A stretch of DNA of 64,000 nt from Halomonas sp. (GCF_020832045.1 NZ_JAFIFK010000032.1:1-64000); one strand, 5' to 3'; positions 19,203-28,971 are shown, counted from the stretch's first letter. A program made the numbers and translations. The notes: generated from the letters alone by a model not told the origin.

Positions 19203-20129
19203 TCAACGCCCCTGGTATTCGGCACCGTAGCCTCCGACCAGCGCCCTACCCCGCTCGCGCAGGAAATCGAGCACCCTCGCCTGCTTCCAGTTGTCACGAT
19301 AGACAAGGCCAAAGCTGAAGGTCATGGACGGCGAGAAAGGACGGATGACGACGCCGTCGCTGGGGGCAAGCTGATCCTGGGCGGTGATCGGGTTGATTAC
19401 CGTGATGCCGACATGATTGGCCACCAGCGCCGTGATGGTGCCGATATTGGCCTCCGTCTTGCCGGCGATCTGCACGCGATGCTGGCTGGTCAGCTCGAGC
19501 AACGGGTTGGTGCTGATGCTCGGCTGGTTGCTGATGACCAAGTGCTGGTCGCGAAGATCCTCCACGTCGACACGCTCGCGTGCCGCCAACGCATGGCCGT
19601 GCGGCACCAAGCAGACTGCCTCGGTGGTGAACCAGGGCTCGACGCGCAGTACACGGGAGGTGATGGGCAGCGTCACGAAGCCGATATCGGCATGACTCGA
19701 CTCCACAGCGAGCTGCACCTCGTGGCTCGACATCATGTCGAGGCTGACGCTGAACTGGCGGTTCTCCTTCAGCAGTGCCGCCACCAGCCTGGGCACGAAG
19801 CCGAACGACAGCCCCGGCACCGCCGCGATGCGCAGCCGCGAGGTACCGAACTCCTTGAGCGCCAGCACGCTATGGCGCAGCTCCTCGATGTTGCCCATCA
19901 GGCGCAAAATCTCGTCGTAGAGTTCACGCGCTTCCGGCGTGGCCACCAGGCGGTTCTTCTCGCGCAGGAACAGTTGAATCCCCAGGTTCTCCTCAAGCTG
20001 CGCAAGGGAGCGGCTGACACCCGACTGGGTGATGCCCAGGGTGCGCGCCGCCTGGGAGGCGGTACCCGCCTCGAACAGCGTCTTGAAGATCGCCAGCGCC
20101 TTGAGCGAATGAATATTGACGTCTGCCAT
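19203..20129 (-). CDS. LysR-family transcriptional regulator
   Basis: 308 residues. The N-terminal winged helix-turn-helix is at about residues 8-65 (GTASQAARTLGITQSGVSRS). A type 2 periplasmic-binding-like effector domain follows from about residue 95. It is divergent from the aminotransferase-to-thiolase operon across 110 bp, the classic position for a pathway-specific LysR activator responding to a substrate or intermediate. The same gap would also let it control itself. Confidence 0.92.
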   Translation of the reverse strand: MADVNIHSLKALAIFKTLFEAGTASQAARTLGITQSGVSRSLAQLEENLGIQLFLREKNRLVATPEARELYDEILRLMGNIEELRHSVLALKEFGTSRLRIAAVPGLSFGFVPRLVAALLKENRQFSVSLDMMSSHEVQLAVESSHADIGFVTLPITSRVLRVEPWFTTEAVCLVPHGHALAARERVDVEDLRDQHLVISNQPSISTNPLLELTSQHRVQIAGKTEANIGTITALVANHVGITVINPITAQDQLAPSDGVVIRPFSPSMTFSFGLVYRDNWKQARVLDFLRERGRALVGGYGAEYQGR

Positions 20130-20239
20130 GACTAATACTCATCGAATTGAATAAAAATATCATATATTGAAATACTTCATGTTCGCTACATACACTGCAG
20201 AGAACCGTTTACAAACACATAACGACAACGGACGCAGCT
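20130..20239. promoter_or_regulatory. Divergent lysR / aminotransferase regulatory region
   Basis: An AT-rich patch in a GC-rich locus. It holds a direct repeat ATTGAA at 20146-20151 and 20166-20171, exactly 20 bp (two helical turns) apart, flanked by ATAAAAATAT and ATACTTCAT. Spacing on one helix face and the divergent position suggest the LysR binding region. No perfect T-N11-A site was identified with certainty. Confidence 0.5.
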
Positions 20240-21592
20240 ATGGACCCATCCCCCCTTTTCTACCAGGCCGGACCGGCCTTGCCAGAAGTCAGCCACGCCC
20301 GGGGCGTCTACCTGTGGGACGAGAACGGCAGGCAGTACCTGGACGGCTGCTCCGGTGCCATATCTTGCAACCTTGGTCATGGCCGCGATGACATTCGTGA
20401 CGCCATGCTCGCCCAGCTCGACAGGGTCGCCTTCACCTATCGCACGCAGTTCGAGAACGCCCCCGCAGTCGCCCTGGCGAAGGCGCTGGTGGCCCTCACC
20501 CACCACCAGCTCGAGAAGGTCTTCTTCGTTTCCAGCGGTTCGGAGGCGGTGGAGTCGGCGCTCAAGCTCGCACGCCAGTACTTCGTTGCCAGGGGCGAGC
20601 CGCAGCGTCGCCGCTTTGTTTCCCTTCGCCCTTCCTATCATGGCAGCACCCTGGGGGCGTTAGGAGTCACCGGCTACCAGCCGCTGGAAGCACCCTTCAG
20701 CGATATCACCATCGGCTCGCTCAAGGTGCCCGGCCCCGACTTCTACCGCCATACCGACGCCGACGATACCCAGCATGTCATTCGCGTACTGGAACAGACA
20801 CGTGCCGCTATCGAGGCGACCGACCCCGACACCATCGCGGCCTTCGTACTCGAGCCGGTAGGGGGAGCCAGCACCGGCGCGCGAATGCTCGACCAAACCT
20901 ACCTCGCCGGCATTCGCGCCTTGTGCGATGAATATGGCTGTCTGCTGGTCCTGGATGAGGTGCTGACAGGCATCGGCCGGACCGGCGCATGGTTCGCCTA
21001 TCAGCACTACGCCGTCACACCCGACTTGCTCGCCACCGCCAAGGGGCTCGGCGCCGGCTACTACCCGGTGGGTGCCGTGCTCTCCCGTGCCGACATCGTC
21101 GAGACGGTCATGGCCTCGGGCGGCTTCCAGCACGGCCATACCTATGCCGGCAATCCGCTGGCCTGCGCCACCGGCCTGGCGGTGGTCGAGGCCATGCAGC
21201 GCGAGCGCGTGCTCGACAACGTGGTGGTTCGCGGCCGCGAGCTCAAGGAAGGGCTGCTGGCACTCAAGGCCCGTTTTCCCTGGGTAGGCGACGTTCGTGG
21301 ACTGGGCCTGCTGTGGGGGGTTGAGCTGGTAGCCGATGCCGATAGCAAGGCCCCCTTCCCCGCCGAGCACAACCGCTTCGCCCGGATCACGGCGCTGGCA
21401 AAGGAGGAGGGCCTGCTGATCTATCCGCGCCGCACCCTGGATGGGGTCGCCGGCGACCACTTCCTGGTCACCCCGCCGCTGACCATCGACACCGGCGATA
21501 CCGTCGAGCTCCTCGCCCGGCTCGAACGCGCCATGGTGCGCTTCGACCATGAGTTGAGCGCAGCGGCGCCGGCAAACGCACTGACTCCCTGA
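20240..21592 (+). CDS. Class III PLP-dependent aminotransferase
   Basis: 450-residue omega-aminotransferase. SSGSEAVESALKLARQYF, RPSYHGSTLGALG, LVLDEVLTGIGRTG and the PLP lysine in ATAKGLGAGYYP are the expected blocks, as is HGHTYAGNPLACA. The first gene of a tight operon with CoA-transferase, M20 hydrolase and thiolase. That company suggests transamination of an amino acid whose keto product is a beta-keto acid, then activated with CoA and cleaved. The donor substrate cannot be read from sequence. Ribosome-binding signal is weak. Confidence 0.88.
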   Translation: MDPSPLFYQAGPALPEVSHARGVYLWDENGRQYLDGCSGAISCNLGHGRDDIRDAMLAQLDRVAFTYRTQFENAPAVALAKALVALTHHQLEKVFFVSSGSEAVESALKLARQYFVARGEPQRRRFVSLRPSYHGSTLGALGVTGYQPLEAPFSDITIGSLKVPGPDFYRHTDADDTQHVIRVLEQTRAAIEATDPDTIAAFVLEPVGGASTGARMLDQTYLAGIRALCDEYGCLLVLDEVLTGIGRTGAWFAYQHYAVTPDLLATAKGLGAGYYPVGAVLSRADIVETVMASGGFQHGHTYAGNPLACATGLAVVEAMQRERVLDNVVVRGRELKEGLLALKARFPWVGDVRGLGLLWGVELVADADSKAPFPAEHNRFARITALAKEEGLLIYPRRTLDGVAGDHFLVTPPLTIDTGDTVELLARLERAMVRFDHELSAAAPANALTP

Positions 21593-21616
21593 CCGCCAGA
21601 TGGAATAGGCACTGAC

Positions 21617-22318
21617 ATGACGCTCCTAACTCAGAAATTTCGCCTTATCGAGGAGGCCATCGCCGCCATCCCCCATGGGGCCTCAATCATGGTCGGCGGC
21701 TTCGGCTCACCGGGCACGCCCTTCGCCCTGATCGACGAATTGCTGGCCCAGGGCCAGCGCGACCTTACCCTGATCAAGAATGACGCCAACGAGCCGGGCA
21801 TCGGGATCGGCAAGCTGATCGAGGCCGGTCGGGTGCGTCGCCTGGTTACCTCGCATATCGGCCTCAACCGCGACGCCATTGCCGCCATGAATCGCGGCGA
21901 ACTGGAAGTGGAGCTGTTTCCACAAGGCCTGCTGGCCGAGAAGATTCGCAGCGCCGGCGCCGGACATCACGCCTTCATCACCGATATCGGCCAGGGCACC
22001 GAGATCGCCGAGAAACGCCGCGAAATCGAGCTGGACGGGCGCACCTGGGGCATCGAGCCGTCGCTTTATGCCGATTTCGCCCTGGTCCACGCCGAACGCG
22101 CCGATCGCTACGGCAACCTGATCTATCGCGGCACCGCCAGCAACTTCAATCCGCTGATGGCCATGGCCGCCGAGACCGTCATCGCCCAGGCCTACCGGGT
22201 CGAGGAACCCGGCAGTCTGCCGCTCGAGGCGATCCACACCCCCTGCGCCTTCGTCAGCCAGGTGGTCGAGGTCACTCCTGCCACCAGCGAACAGGGGAGG
22301 CGTGTCCATGTCAGCTGA
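21617..22318 (+). CDS. 3-oxoacid CoA-transferase subunit A
   Basis: 233 residues, AtoD/ScoA-like subunit of a two-subunit family I CoA-transferase (MVGGFGSPGTPFALIDELL, LTLIKNDANEPGIGIGKLI). It moves CoA from a donor such as succinyl-CoA or acetyl-CoA to a short keto acid. It overlaps subunit B by 11 bp. The set also resembles the dehydrocarnitine CoA-transferase pairs of pseudomonads, so the acceptor could be an unusual 3-keto acid instead of acetoacetate. Confidence 0.9.
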   Translation: MTLLTQKFRLIEEAIAAIPHGASIMVGGFGSPGTPFALIDELLAQGQRDLTLIKNDANEPGIGIGKLIEAGRVRRLVTSHIGLNRDAIAAMNRGELEVELFPQGLLAEKIRSAGAGHHAFITDIGQGTEIAEKRREIELDGRTWGIEPSLYADFALVHAERADRYGNLIYRGTASNFNPLMAMAAETVIAQAYRVEEPGSLPLEAIHTPCAFVSQVVEVTPATSEQGRRVHVS

Positions 22319-22961
22319 TCAGCAACGCATCCTCGTCCGCGCTGCCCGCGAAGTGATCCCGGGCCAGATCGTCAATCTGGGCATCGGCCTGCCCACCCAG
22401 CTCTTCCACCACCTGCCGGAGGAGATGGAGGTACTGGTGCACTCTGAGAACGGCGTGCTGGGCTGCCGCCCACGTCGCGAGGGCGAAGCACCGGATTGGG
22501 ACATGATTGACTCCGGTGGCGCCTACATCGCCACTCGTCCCGGCGCCAGCGTGTTCGACAGCGCCATGTCCTTCGCCATGATCCGCCGCAGCCGCGTGGA
22601 CGTGACCTTCATGGGCGCCTTCGAGGTGGATGAGATAGGCAACCTGGCTAACTGGAAGATTCCCGGCAAGTTCTCGCCCGGTATTGGCGGCGCCATGGAG
22701 CTGGCCCAGAAGGTCAAGCGCCTGGTGATCCTCTGCTCGCACAACGACAAACACGGCAACCCCAAGATCCTGCATCGCTGCCGCCTGCCGCTCACCGCCG
22801 AGCGCTGCGTGTCGCGCATCATCACCGACAAGGCGGTGATGGACGTGACCCCTGCGGGGCTCACCGTAGTAGATATCGCCGAAGGATTGAGCGTTGTCGA
22901 GCTGCGTGAGGCCACTGAAGCCACGCTGAACATCGACGAACGGCAACTGGGGAGGTTCTGA
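22308..22961 (+). CDS. 3-oxoacid CoA-transferase subunit B
   Basis: 217 residues. The catalytic glutamate is in LVHSENGVLG, where the covalent CoA thioester forms. GIGLPTQLF and GGAMELAQKVKRLVI are family blocks. I start at the ATG at 22308, seven bases after GGGGAGG; a GTG two codons upstream sits on the ribosome-binding site. The stop shares one base with the M20 hydrolase start. Confidence 0.92.
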   Translation: MSADQQRILVRAAREVIPGQIVNLGIGLPTQLFHHLPEEMEVLVHSENGVLGCRPRREGEAPDWDMIDSGGAYIATRPGASVFDSAMSFAMIRRSRVDVTFMGAFEVDEIGNLANWKIPGKFSPGIGGAMELAQKVKRLVILCSHNDKHGNPKILHRCRLPLTAERCVSRIITDKAVMDVTPAGLTVVDIAEGLSVVELREATEATLNIDERQLGRF

Positions 22962-24244
22962 TGCTGAGTGATATCGAGAAGCGCATCGTCGAGCAATGCG
23001 ATGCGCTGATGGACGACACCCTGGCGCTGACCCGCGATCTGGTGCGCGGCTACAGCGTACTGGGCGAGGAGCATGGCGCGCTCGCGACCATGGAGCAGTG
23101 GTTCGAACGTCTTGCGCTGCCCGCCACCCGGGTACCGCTGGACGCCCCCGGCTTCGCCGAGCACCCCCACCGCGCCCCCGTCGAATGGTCGTGCGACGGT
23201 CGCTATAACCTGGTGGCCCGGCTCAACGCCGACGCCAAGGGGCCACACCTCGTCTTCAATGGTCATCTCGACGTGGTACCCGCCGAGCCCACCGATATGT
23301 GGACTCGACCGCCCTGGGAGCCGTGGGAGAAGGATGGCTGGCTCTACGGTCGCGGCGCGGGCGACATGAAGGCCGGCATCGCCGCCATGGTCATGGCCGT
23401 GCAGGCGGTACGCGAGGCCGGCGTGGCCATCGACTTCCCGCTCACCCTGCAGACGGTGATCGAGGAAGAGTGCACCGGCAACGGTGCGCTGGCCTGCCTG
23501 CACCAGGGCTACAGCGGAGACTTCGTGCTGATTCCGGAGCCCTTCGGCAGTCAGATCTATGCCGGCCAGGTGGGCGTATTATGGTTCCGCATGCGCATCG
23601 ACGGCGTACCGGCCCATGTGCTCGACACCCGCGCCGGCAGCAATGCCATCGAGGCCCTGGTCGAGTACCTGCCCGCGTTCAAGGCGCTGGAGGCCGAGAT
23701 CAACGCGCTGCCGCGCCAGGCTCCCTACGACACGCTGGAGAGTCCCTTCAATCTCAGCATCGGCAAGATCGAGGGCGGCAACTGGGCCTCCAGCGTGCCG
23801 GCCCATGGCGTGCTCGAGGGTCGTGTCGGCTTTCCCCCCGACATGACGCCCCTAGAGGCCATGAACCGCGTGCGCCGGTGCATCGAGTCCCGTCACGCCG
23901 AGCTCGGCGATGGCAGCCCCGCCCCCCGGGTGGAATTCCACGGTTTCCGCTCCGAGGGCTTTCTGGTCGACCTCGAAACGCCGGGTATCGAGCTGCTCTC
24001 ACGCTGCCACCAGGACCTGCTCGGCGAGTCGCCGAAGACCTACCTCTCCACCTGCACCACCGACCTGCGCGCCTTCCACGTCAGCGGCGAAATCAACGGC
24101 ACCTGCTACGGCCCGGTGGCCCAGCGCATCCACGGTGTCGACGAGTGCGTGGAGATCGACTCGATCCGCCACGTGCTCACTACGTACGCCCTGTTTATTC
24201 ACCGCTGGGCACAGCTGGCCGAAAAAGGAGGAAAGGCATCATGA
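22961..24244 (+). CDS. M20-family amidohydrolase (ArgE/DapE-like)
   Basis: 427-residue zinc peptidase-like hydrolase. Metal and catalytic residues are in FNGHLDVVPAEP, GRGAGDMKAGIAAMV and VIEEECTGNGA, with a late His in QRIHGVDECVEI. This family removes acetyl, formyl or succinyl groups from amino acids, or hydrolyses dipeptides. Set between CoA-transferase and thiolase with one-base and four-base overlaps, it likely releases the free amino acid used by the aminotransferase. The acyl group is unknown. It could have taken over the deacetylation role of the nearby broken AphA-like gene, which is speculation. Confidence 0.85.
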   Translation: MLSDIEKRIVEQCDALMDDTLALTRDLVRGYSVLGEEHGALATMEQWFERLALPATRVPLDAPGFAEHPHRAPVEWSCDGRYNLVARLNADAKGPHLVFNGHLDVVPAEPTDMWTRPPWEPWEKDGWLYGRGAGDMKAGIAAMVMAVQAVREAGVAIDFPLTLQTVIEEECTGNGALACLHQGYSGDFVLIPEPFGSQIYAGQVGVLWFRMRIDGVPAHVLDTRAGSNAIEALVEYLPAFKALEAEINALPRQAPYDTLESPFNLSIGKIEGGNWASSVPAHGVLEGRVGFPPDMTPLEAMNRVRRCIESRHAELGDGSPAPRVEFHGFRSEGFLVDLETPGIELLSRCHQDLLGESPKTYLSTCTTDLRAFHVSGEINGTCYGPVAQRIHGVDECVEIDSIRHVLTTYALFIHRWAQLAEKGGKAS

Positions 24245-25431
24245 CGGTGGCCTACCTGGTCGACTACGGCCGCAGCGCCTTCACCCGCGCTCACCCACGC
24301 AAACCCGAAGTGGACGGTTGGGCCGAGACCCGCAGCGATGCCCTGCTCGCCCGGGTGATAGACGGCCTGCTCGACCGCAGCGGTCTCGACCCCCAGGTGG
24401 TAAAGGATCTCAGCGTCGGCTGTGCGCTGCCTGTCAAGGAGCAGTGGAGCTTCGGCGGCCGCTATCCGCTATGGCTTTCTCGGCACCTGGGGCCGCATGG
24501 CCGCGTATGCGCCAGCCGCCAGATCGACCAGCAGTGCGGCTCGGGGCTGGCTGCCATGCGTAGCGCGACCCGTGAAATCCAGGCCGGCGCCGTGAGCGTG
24601 GCCATCGCCGGCGGCATGGAGAACATGACGCGCGTGCCGATGGGTCCCGCCCTGTTCAAGGAGGGGGTACTGACCTCGCCCGGCGTCCTGGGCGACGCCA
24701 CCTGGCTCGACATCGACGTGGCACTGAACATGGGCATCACCGCCGAGCGCCTGGCTCAGGCAGCAGGCATCGAACGCCACGAGATGGACGCATTCGCGCT
24801 GGAGTCCCACCACCGCGCTGCTCGGGCAGAGGCCGACAATCACTTCGATGGCGAGCGGCTGGCGCTGGCCAATCCCGCCGGAGAGGTCATCGAGCGCGAC
24901 GCCAACATCCGCCCCGAAACCAGCCTGGAAAGGCTCGCCGGACTCGACCCGATCTTCCTCGAAGGTGGCCGGATCACCGCCGGCAACAGCTCGCCGCTGA
25001 CGTCCGGTGCCGCAGCCGCGGTGTTGATGTCGCAAGATGCCGTCTCACGCCATGGTGCCACGCTGATGGCGCGCATCGTCGCTTTCGCCGATGTAGGTGT
25101 AGCGCCCGAGCACATGGGCGCCGGGGCGGCCGCGGCCGCCGAACAGGCTCTTGCGCGTGCCGGCCTGGTCGCTTCCCAAATCGATTTCTGGGAAATCAAC
25201 GAAGCCTTCGCCGCCGTGCCACTGCATGCCATCCATACCCTCGGACTCGACCCGGACCGGGTCAATGTCTGGGGTGGCGCCCTGGCGCTGGGTCATCCGC
25301 TGGGGGCCACCGGCGTGCGCCTGGCCGGCACCCTGGCGCGTATTCTCACCCAACGCGGCGGCCGCTACGGCTGTGCCACGGCCTGCATCGGCGGCGGACA
25401 GGGCATCGCCATGGTTCTGGAGAAAACCTGA
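24241..25431 (+). CDS. Acetyl-CoA acetyltransferase (thiolase family)
   Basis: 396-residue thiolase. The nucleophile is C99 in QQCGSGLAAM, the catalytic blocks are NEAFAAVPLHAI and GGALALGHPLGATGVR, and the C-terminal Cys is in ACIGGGQG. It should cleave the 3-ketoacyl-CoA from the CoA-transferase to acetyl-CoA plus a shorter acyl-CoA. The frame is open far upstream (to 23299), but that is a shadow of the M20 gene. The ATG at 24241 overlaps its stop as ATGA. Last gene of the operon before the transporter. Confidence 0.92.
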   Translation: MTVAYLVDYGRSAFTRAHPRKPEVDGWAETRSDALLARVIDGLLDRSGLDPQVVKDLSVGCALPVKEQWSFGGRYPLWLSRHLGPHGRVCASRQIDQQCGSGLAAMRSATREIQAGAVSVAIAGGMENMTRVPMGPALFKEGVLTSPGVLGDATWLDIDVALNMGITAERLAQAAGIERHEMDAFALESHHRAARAEADNHFDGERLALANPAGEVIERDANIRPETSLERLAGLDPIFLEGGRITAGNSSPLTSGAAAAVLMSQDAVSRHGATLMARIVAFADVGVAPEHMGAGAAAAAEQALARAGLVASQIDFWEINEAFAAVPLHAIHTLGLDPDRVNVWGGALALGHPLGATGVRLAGTLARILTQRGGRYGCATACIGGGQGIAMVLEKT

Positions 25432-25545
25432 ACAGCAGGCTGTGAGCCTGTACGGATCCACATCGCTGCAATGGCAGCAAGCATGTCGCGACTCAGCTAG
25501 CGTCGCAAACCCGTAGTACCACTCCAACAATGAGAAGGAATCGAC

Positions 25546-26349
25546 ATGACAAAGCACAAGAACCCATTCCATCGTCCCCTCGTCGCAGCCGTGACGGTTG
25601 TCGGCGCCCTTGCCCTGGCCAGCGTCTCGGCCCAAGCCCGAGACTTGCCCGCCATTCAGGACGATGTCTTCCAGGTGGCCAATTCCGGCGCCTACCCTCC
25701 CTTCAGCTATGTCGATACGGCTGGCAACCTGGTCGGCTTCGACGTGGACATCGCCGAAGCCCTGGCAGACAGGATGGGAGTCGACGTCAACATCCAGACC
25801 TCTCCGTGGAACGGCATCGTCGCCGCCCTGGCAGGCGGCCGCTTTGACGCCTGCATCTGCAGCATGAGCGTCACCGAAGAGCGCGAGCGGGCCGTCGACT
25901 TCACCGATAGCTACTACAGCTCAGGGCTTTCCGTATGGGTCCAGGAAGGCAACGATGAGGTGAACAGCATCGATGACTTCGCCGGCAAGCGAGTGGGGTC
26001 CACCCTGGGGGAGACGGGCAACCAGTGGGCTACCGAGAACAGCAACGGGCAATGGCGCAACCAGACCTTCCAGGGCCTGCCCGACATGCTCAACGCACTC
26101 ACAACGGGCCGTATCGACGTCATGATCGCCGATGACATTCCCGTTTACGTGGCACTCAACGAGCAGGACCTCGCCATCAAGCAGGTCGATGTCGGCGAGC
26201 TCCCCAGCTGGCCCGCCGCCATTGCCATCCAGAAAAACAAGCCGGAGCTTAAAGAGGCCCTCAATACGGCCCTGGCGGAGATCCGGGAAGATGGCACCTA
26301 CCAGGAGATCGTCGACCGGTGGATCGGCGAAGGGGTCCAGTTCGACTGA
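25546..26349 (+). CDS. Amino-acid ABC transporter substrate-binding protein
   Basis: 267-residue periplasmic protein of the HisJ/ArtJ type. A Sec signal peptide covers about residues 1-31 (VAAVTVVGALALASVSAQA). The ligand domain shows ANSGAYPPFSYVD, LVGFDVDIAEALADRMGV and RIDVMIADDIPVYVAL. It starts 114 bp after the thiolase. It probably brings in the amino compound used by the upstream operon, which is inference from position. Confidence 0.9.
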   Translation: MTKHKNPFHRPLVAAVTVVGALALASVSAQARDLPAIQDDVFQVANSGAYPPFSYVDTAGNLVGFDVDIAEALADRMGVDVNIQTSPWNGIVAALAGGRFDACICSMSVTEERERAVDFTDSYYSSGLSVWVQEGNDEVNSIDDFAGKRVGSTLGETGNQWATENSNGQWRNQTFQGLPDMLNALTTGRIDVMIADDIPVYVALNEQDLAIKQVDVGELPSWPAAIAIQKNKPELKEALNTALAEIREDGTYQEIVDRWIGEGVQFD

Positions 26350-26424
26350 CAGTCGTGAACGGCAGGGCGCAAGCCCTGCCGATCTCACTCCCGTTTTTAT
26401 TACAACGATAGAGTCCAGGAGATC

Positions 26425-27081
26425 ATGGATATCAATCTGATGATCGAAATAGCGCCGTTGCTGGTGAAAGCGGCGTGGGTAACCGTCGATATCTCGGCTC
26501 GCGCTCTGTTCTTCGGTTTCTTCATCGCCTCCGCGCTGGTGGCGTTGCGTACGTCTCGCTTCCTCCCGGTTCGCTGGTCGGCCCGCGCCTACATCAGCGT
26601 CGTTCGCGGCACCCCCTATTTCGTGCAGCTGCTGCTGGTCTTCTACGGCGGGCCAGCCATCGGCCTGCGCCTGGACCCCTTCACCTGCGGCGTGGTGGTT
26701 GGCGCGTTCAATATCGGCGCCTACATGAGCGAGGCCATGCGCGGCGCCATCGAATCGGTCGAAAGCGGGCAGAGCGAAGCATCGCGCTCGCTGGGATTCG
26801 GCCGCTTCGCCACGCTGCAGTACATCGTGCTCCCCCAGGCAGCTGGCTTGATGATTCGCTCGGTCGGCGTTCTGGCCATCATCCTGGTCAAGAACTCGTC
26901 GCTGGTCTCCATCATTTCGGTGGTCGAACTCACCTACCAGGCCCAGCGGCTGACCGGCTCCACCTATAAGCCTCTGGAAGTCTTCTCGCTGAGCGCCCTG
27001 ATGTACATCGTGATCATCTATGCGGTCATGGGTATCGTCGAGCTGCTGTACCGCCGCGCCACGCGTTACACCTATTTATAG
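26425..27081 (+). CDS. Amino-acid ABC transporter permease (HisQ/HisM type)
   Basis: 218-residue inner-membrane permease with about five membrane segments. The EAA loop is EASRSLGFGRFATLQYIVLPQ, which docks on the ATPase. SVVRGTPYFVQLLLVFYG is the typical TM2-TM3 block. First of two non-identical permeases, 75 bp after the binding protein. Confidence 0.92.
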   Translation: MDINLMIEIAPLLVKAAWVTVDISARALFFGFFIASALVALRTSRFLPVRWSARAYISVVRGTPYFVQLLLVFYGGPAIGLRLDPFTCGVVVGAFNIGAYMSEAMRGAIESVESGQSEASRSLGFGRFATLQYIVLPQAAGLMIRSVGVLAIILVKNSSLVSIISVVELTYQAQRLTGSTYKPLEVFSLSALMYIVIIYAVMGIVELLYRRATRYTYL

Positions 27082-27132
27082 AAACGCCAGGCAATCGAAG
27101 CGTCAGCAATACAACAACCAGGGTAAGCCACC

Positions 27133-27786
27133 ATGGAATTCGACTTCAGCCCCGTCATTACCTACTTCCCCACGCTTATAAAGGGTATAGGGGCCACCCT
27201 TCTGATTGGCCTGGTAGTTGCGATCATGTCGATCATTGGCGGTCAGATCGTCGCCGTCATCTCACTCTATACCAGGAAGGTCGTGAACTGGCCGTTGCGC
27301 TTCTTCATCTGGTTGTTCATGACCACGCCGCTGCTGCTTCAGCTTTATTTCCTCTATTTCGGACTTGGGCAGTGGATACTGATCCCGGCCATCGTAGTAG
27401 GCGTTCTCGGCCTCGGCTTCCATTATATGGCTTATAACGCCGATATCTTCATCGCCACCATCAAGTCGGTATCGAGCGGACAGTACGAAGCCTCTCGCTC
27501 GCTGGGGTTCGGTCATTACGCGACCATCTTCTACATCATTATTCCACAGGCCTTCTATCGGGCCATCCCCCAGCTCGGCAACAACATGATCATCATGGTC
27601 AAGGACATCTCGGTGCTTTCCGCCATCGGCATCGCCGAACTGGTCTACCTCTCGCAATATGCCATCAGCGTGACCTTTCGGCCCTTCGAGTTCTATATCA
27701 CGATCGCCGTCGTCTACTACCTGATCAACGTCCTCATGGAAGCCGGCCAGTCGTGGGTGGAGCGCCGTGCCGCCATTCGCAAGTAA
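27133..27786 (+). CDS. Amino-acid ABC transporter permease, second subunit
   Basis: 217 residues with the EAA loop QYEASRSLGFGHYATIFYII and WLFMTTPLLLQLYFLYFGLG. It should pair with the preceding permease as a heterodimer. Twelve bases separate it from the ATPase gene. Confidence 0.92.
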   Translation: MEFDFSPVITYFPTLIKGIGATLLIGLVVAIMSIIGGQIVAVISLYTRKVVNWPLRFFIWLFMTTPLLLQLYFLYFGLGQWILIPAIVVGVLGLGFHYMAYNADIFIATIKSVSSGQYEASRSLGFGHYATIFYIIIPQAFYRAIPQLGNNMIIMVKDISVLSAIGIAELVYLSQYAISVTFRPFEFYITIAVVYYLINVLMEAGQSWVERRAAIRK

Positions 27787-27798
27787 CAAGGAAATCAC

Positions 27799-28578
27799 AT
27801 GACACAAACAGCAGAAACACCCATGGTCGAACTCAAGGGCGTCAAGAAACGGTTCGGCAACCTCGAGGTGCTCAAGGGTATCGACCTCAAGGTCGACCGA
27901 GGCAAGATCATCTCCATCATCGGCCCTTCAGGTTCGGGCAAGAGCACGCTGCTGCGATCCGTCAACAACCTGGAAGTAATCGATGAGGGCACCATCATGC
28001 TGGATGGCGTCCAGGTCAATCGTCCGGACCTGAAGGGTCTTGCCTTCGAACGACATATCAACCATATCCGGCAGAACATGGGCATGGTATTCCAGCACTT
28101 CAACCTGTTCCCCCACCTGTCGACGCTGGAAAACGTGACGCTGGCGCCAAGAAAGCTGAAGGGTGTGGATGCCAGGAGCGCGCGGGAACTGGGCATGGAG
28201 CTGCTGCATAGGGTGGGTCTCGCTGACAAGGCCTCGGCCTACCCCAGCTCCCTCTCGGGAGGACAGAAGCAGCGCGTCGCCATTGCACGTGCTCTGGCCA
28301 TGCGTCCCAAGGTGATGTTGTTCGATGAAGCGACCTCGGCGCTGGACCCCGAGCTGGTGGAAGAAGTGAACCAAGTCATGAAAAGTCTCGCCGAGGAGCA
28401 CATGACCATGCTCATCGTTACCCACGAAATGGCCTTCGCGCGCGACGTCTCTGACTGGGCCATGTTCATGGACGGCGGGGTAGTGGTCGAGGAAAACACG
28501 CCCGAGCGTCTGTTCACGAATCCGGACCAGGAGCGTACCTGCCATTTCCTGCGCAAACACCTGGCAAGTCAGGCCTAG
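27799..28578 (+). CDS. Amino-acid ABC transporter ATP-binding protein
   Basis: 259 residues of the GlnQ/HisP class. Walker [12 protein letters not shown], signature [15 protein letters not shown], Walker [15 protein letters not shown] and H-loop IVTHEMAFA are intact. It completes the four-gene uptake system. A weak ACGGGG/CCCCGT hairpin at 28602-28626 follows but lacks a T-run. Confidence 0.94.
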   Translation: MTQTAETPMVELKGVKKRFGNLEVLKGIDLKVDRGKIISIIGPSGSGKSTLLRSVNNLEVIDEGTIMLDGVQVNRPDLKGLAFERHINHIRQNMGMVFQHFNLFPHLSTLENVTLAPRKLKGVDARSARELGMELLHRVGLADKASAYPSSLSGGQKQRVAIARALAMRPKVMLFDEATSALDPELVEEVNQVMKSLAEEHMTMLIVTHEMAFARDVSDWAMFMDGGVVVEENTPERLFTNPDQERTCHFLRKHLASQA

Positions 28579-28665
28579 TCGATCGAACCCCTCGCCACGA
28601 TACGGGGCGGCCAATAGTCTCCCCGTTGCAATGGTACAACCGCCGATTGCAGGATGCCGACTATC

Positions 28666-28971
28666 TCAGGCGCAGTCTGCAGCACCTTGACCGAACATGT
28701 CGAACAGGAGCTCACGCCCCATAGCGCTCAATACGAACCGACCGTGCTCGTTGGAAACGGCAGCCTCGCTGTTCTCCAAGACTCGCTGGCAGGCGGGCCA
28801 CTCGTGGGCGGCCTCTCGCAGCTGCAGCAGAGCGCGACTGTCGAGTCCCCGGAAGGGAATGGTGATCGTCTCCAGCACGTGGCCGTGCTGGTAAAGCAGG
28901 AACGCAGCGTTCGACAAGCACTGGCGCAGGCTGCGCTGGATACCGGCGTTGGGCGTAGCGTCGATCTGCAT
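28666..28971 (-). CDS. Small hypothetical protein
   Basis: 101 residues, no motif recognised. The middle reads LLYQHGHVLETITIPFRGL and the end has one pair of hydrophobic helices; no signal peptide. GAGG lies about ten bases before the ATG. It is the best of several overlapping frames here because its composition is protein-like. It converges with the ABC ATPase gene. Confidence 0.55.
   Translation of the reverse strand: MQIDATPNAGIQRSLRQCLSNAAFLLYQHGHVLETITIPFRGLDSRALLQLREAAHEWPACQRVLENSEAAVSNEHGRFVLSAMGRELLFDMFGQGAADCA

Noticed and set aside
23299..24240. Upstream extension of the thiolase frame (314 codons)
   Set aside because: This part is an arginine/proline-rich shadow of the M20 gene; thiolase begins at MTVAYLVDYG at 24241, with an ATGA overlap.
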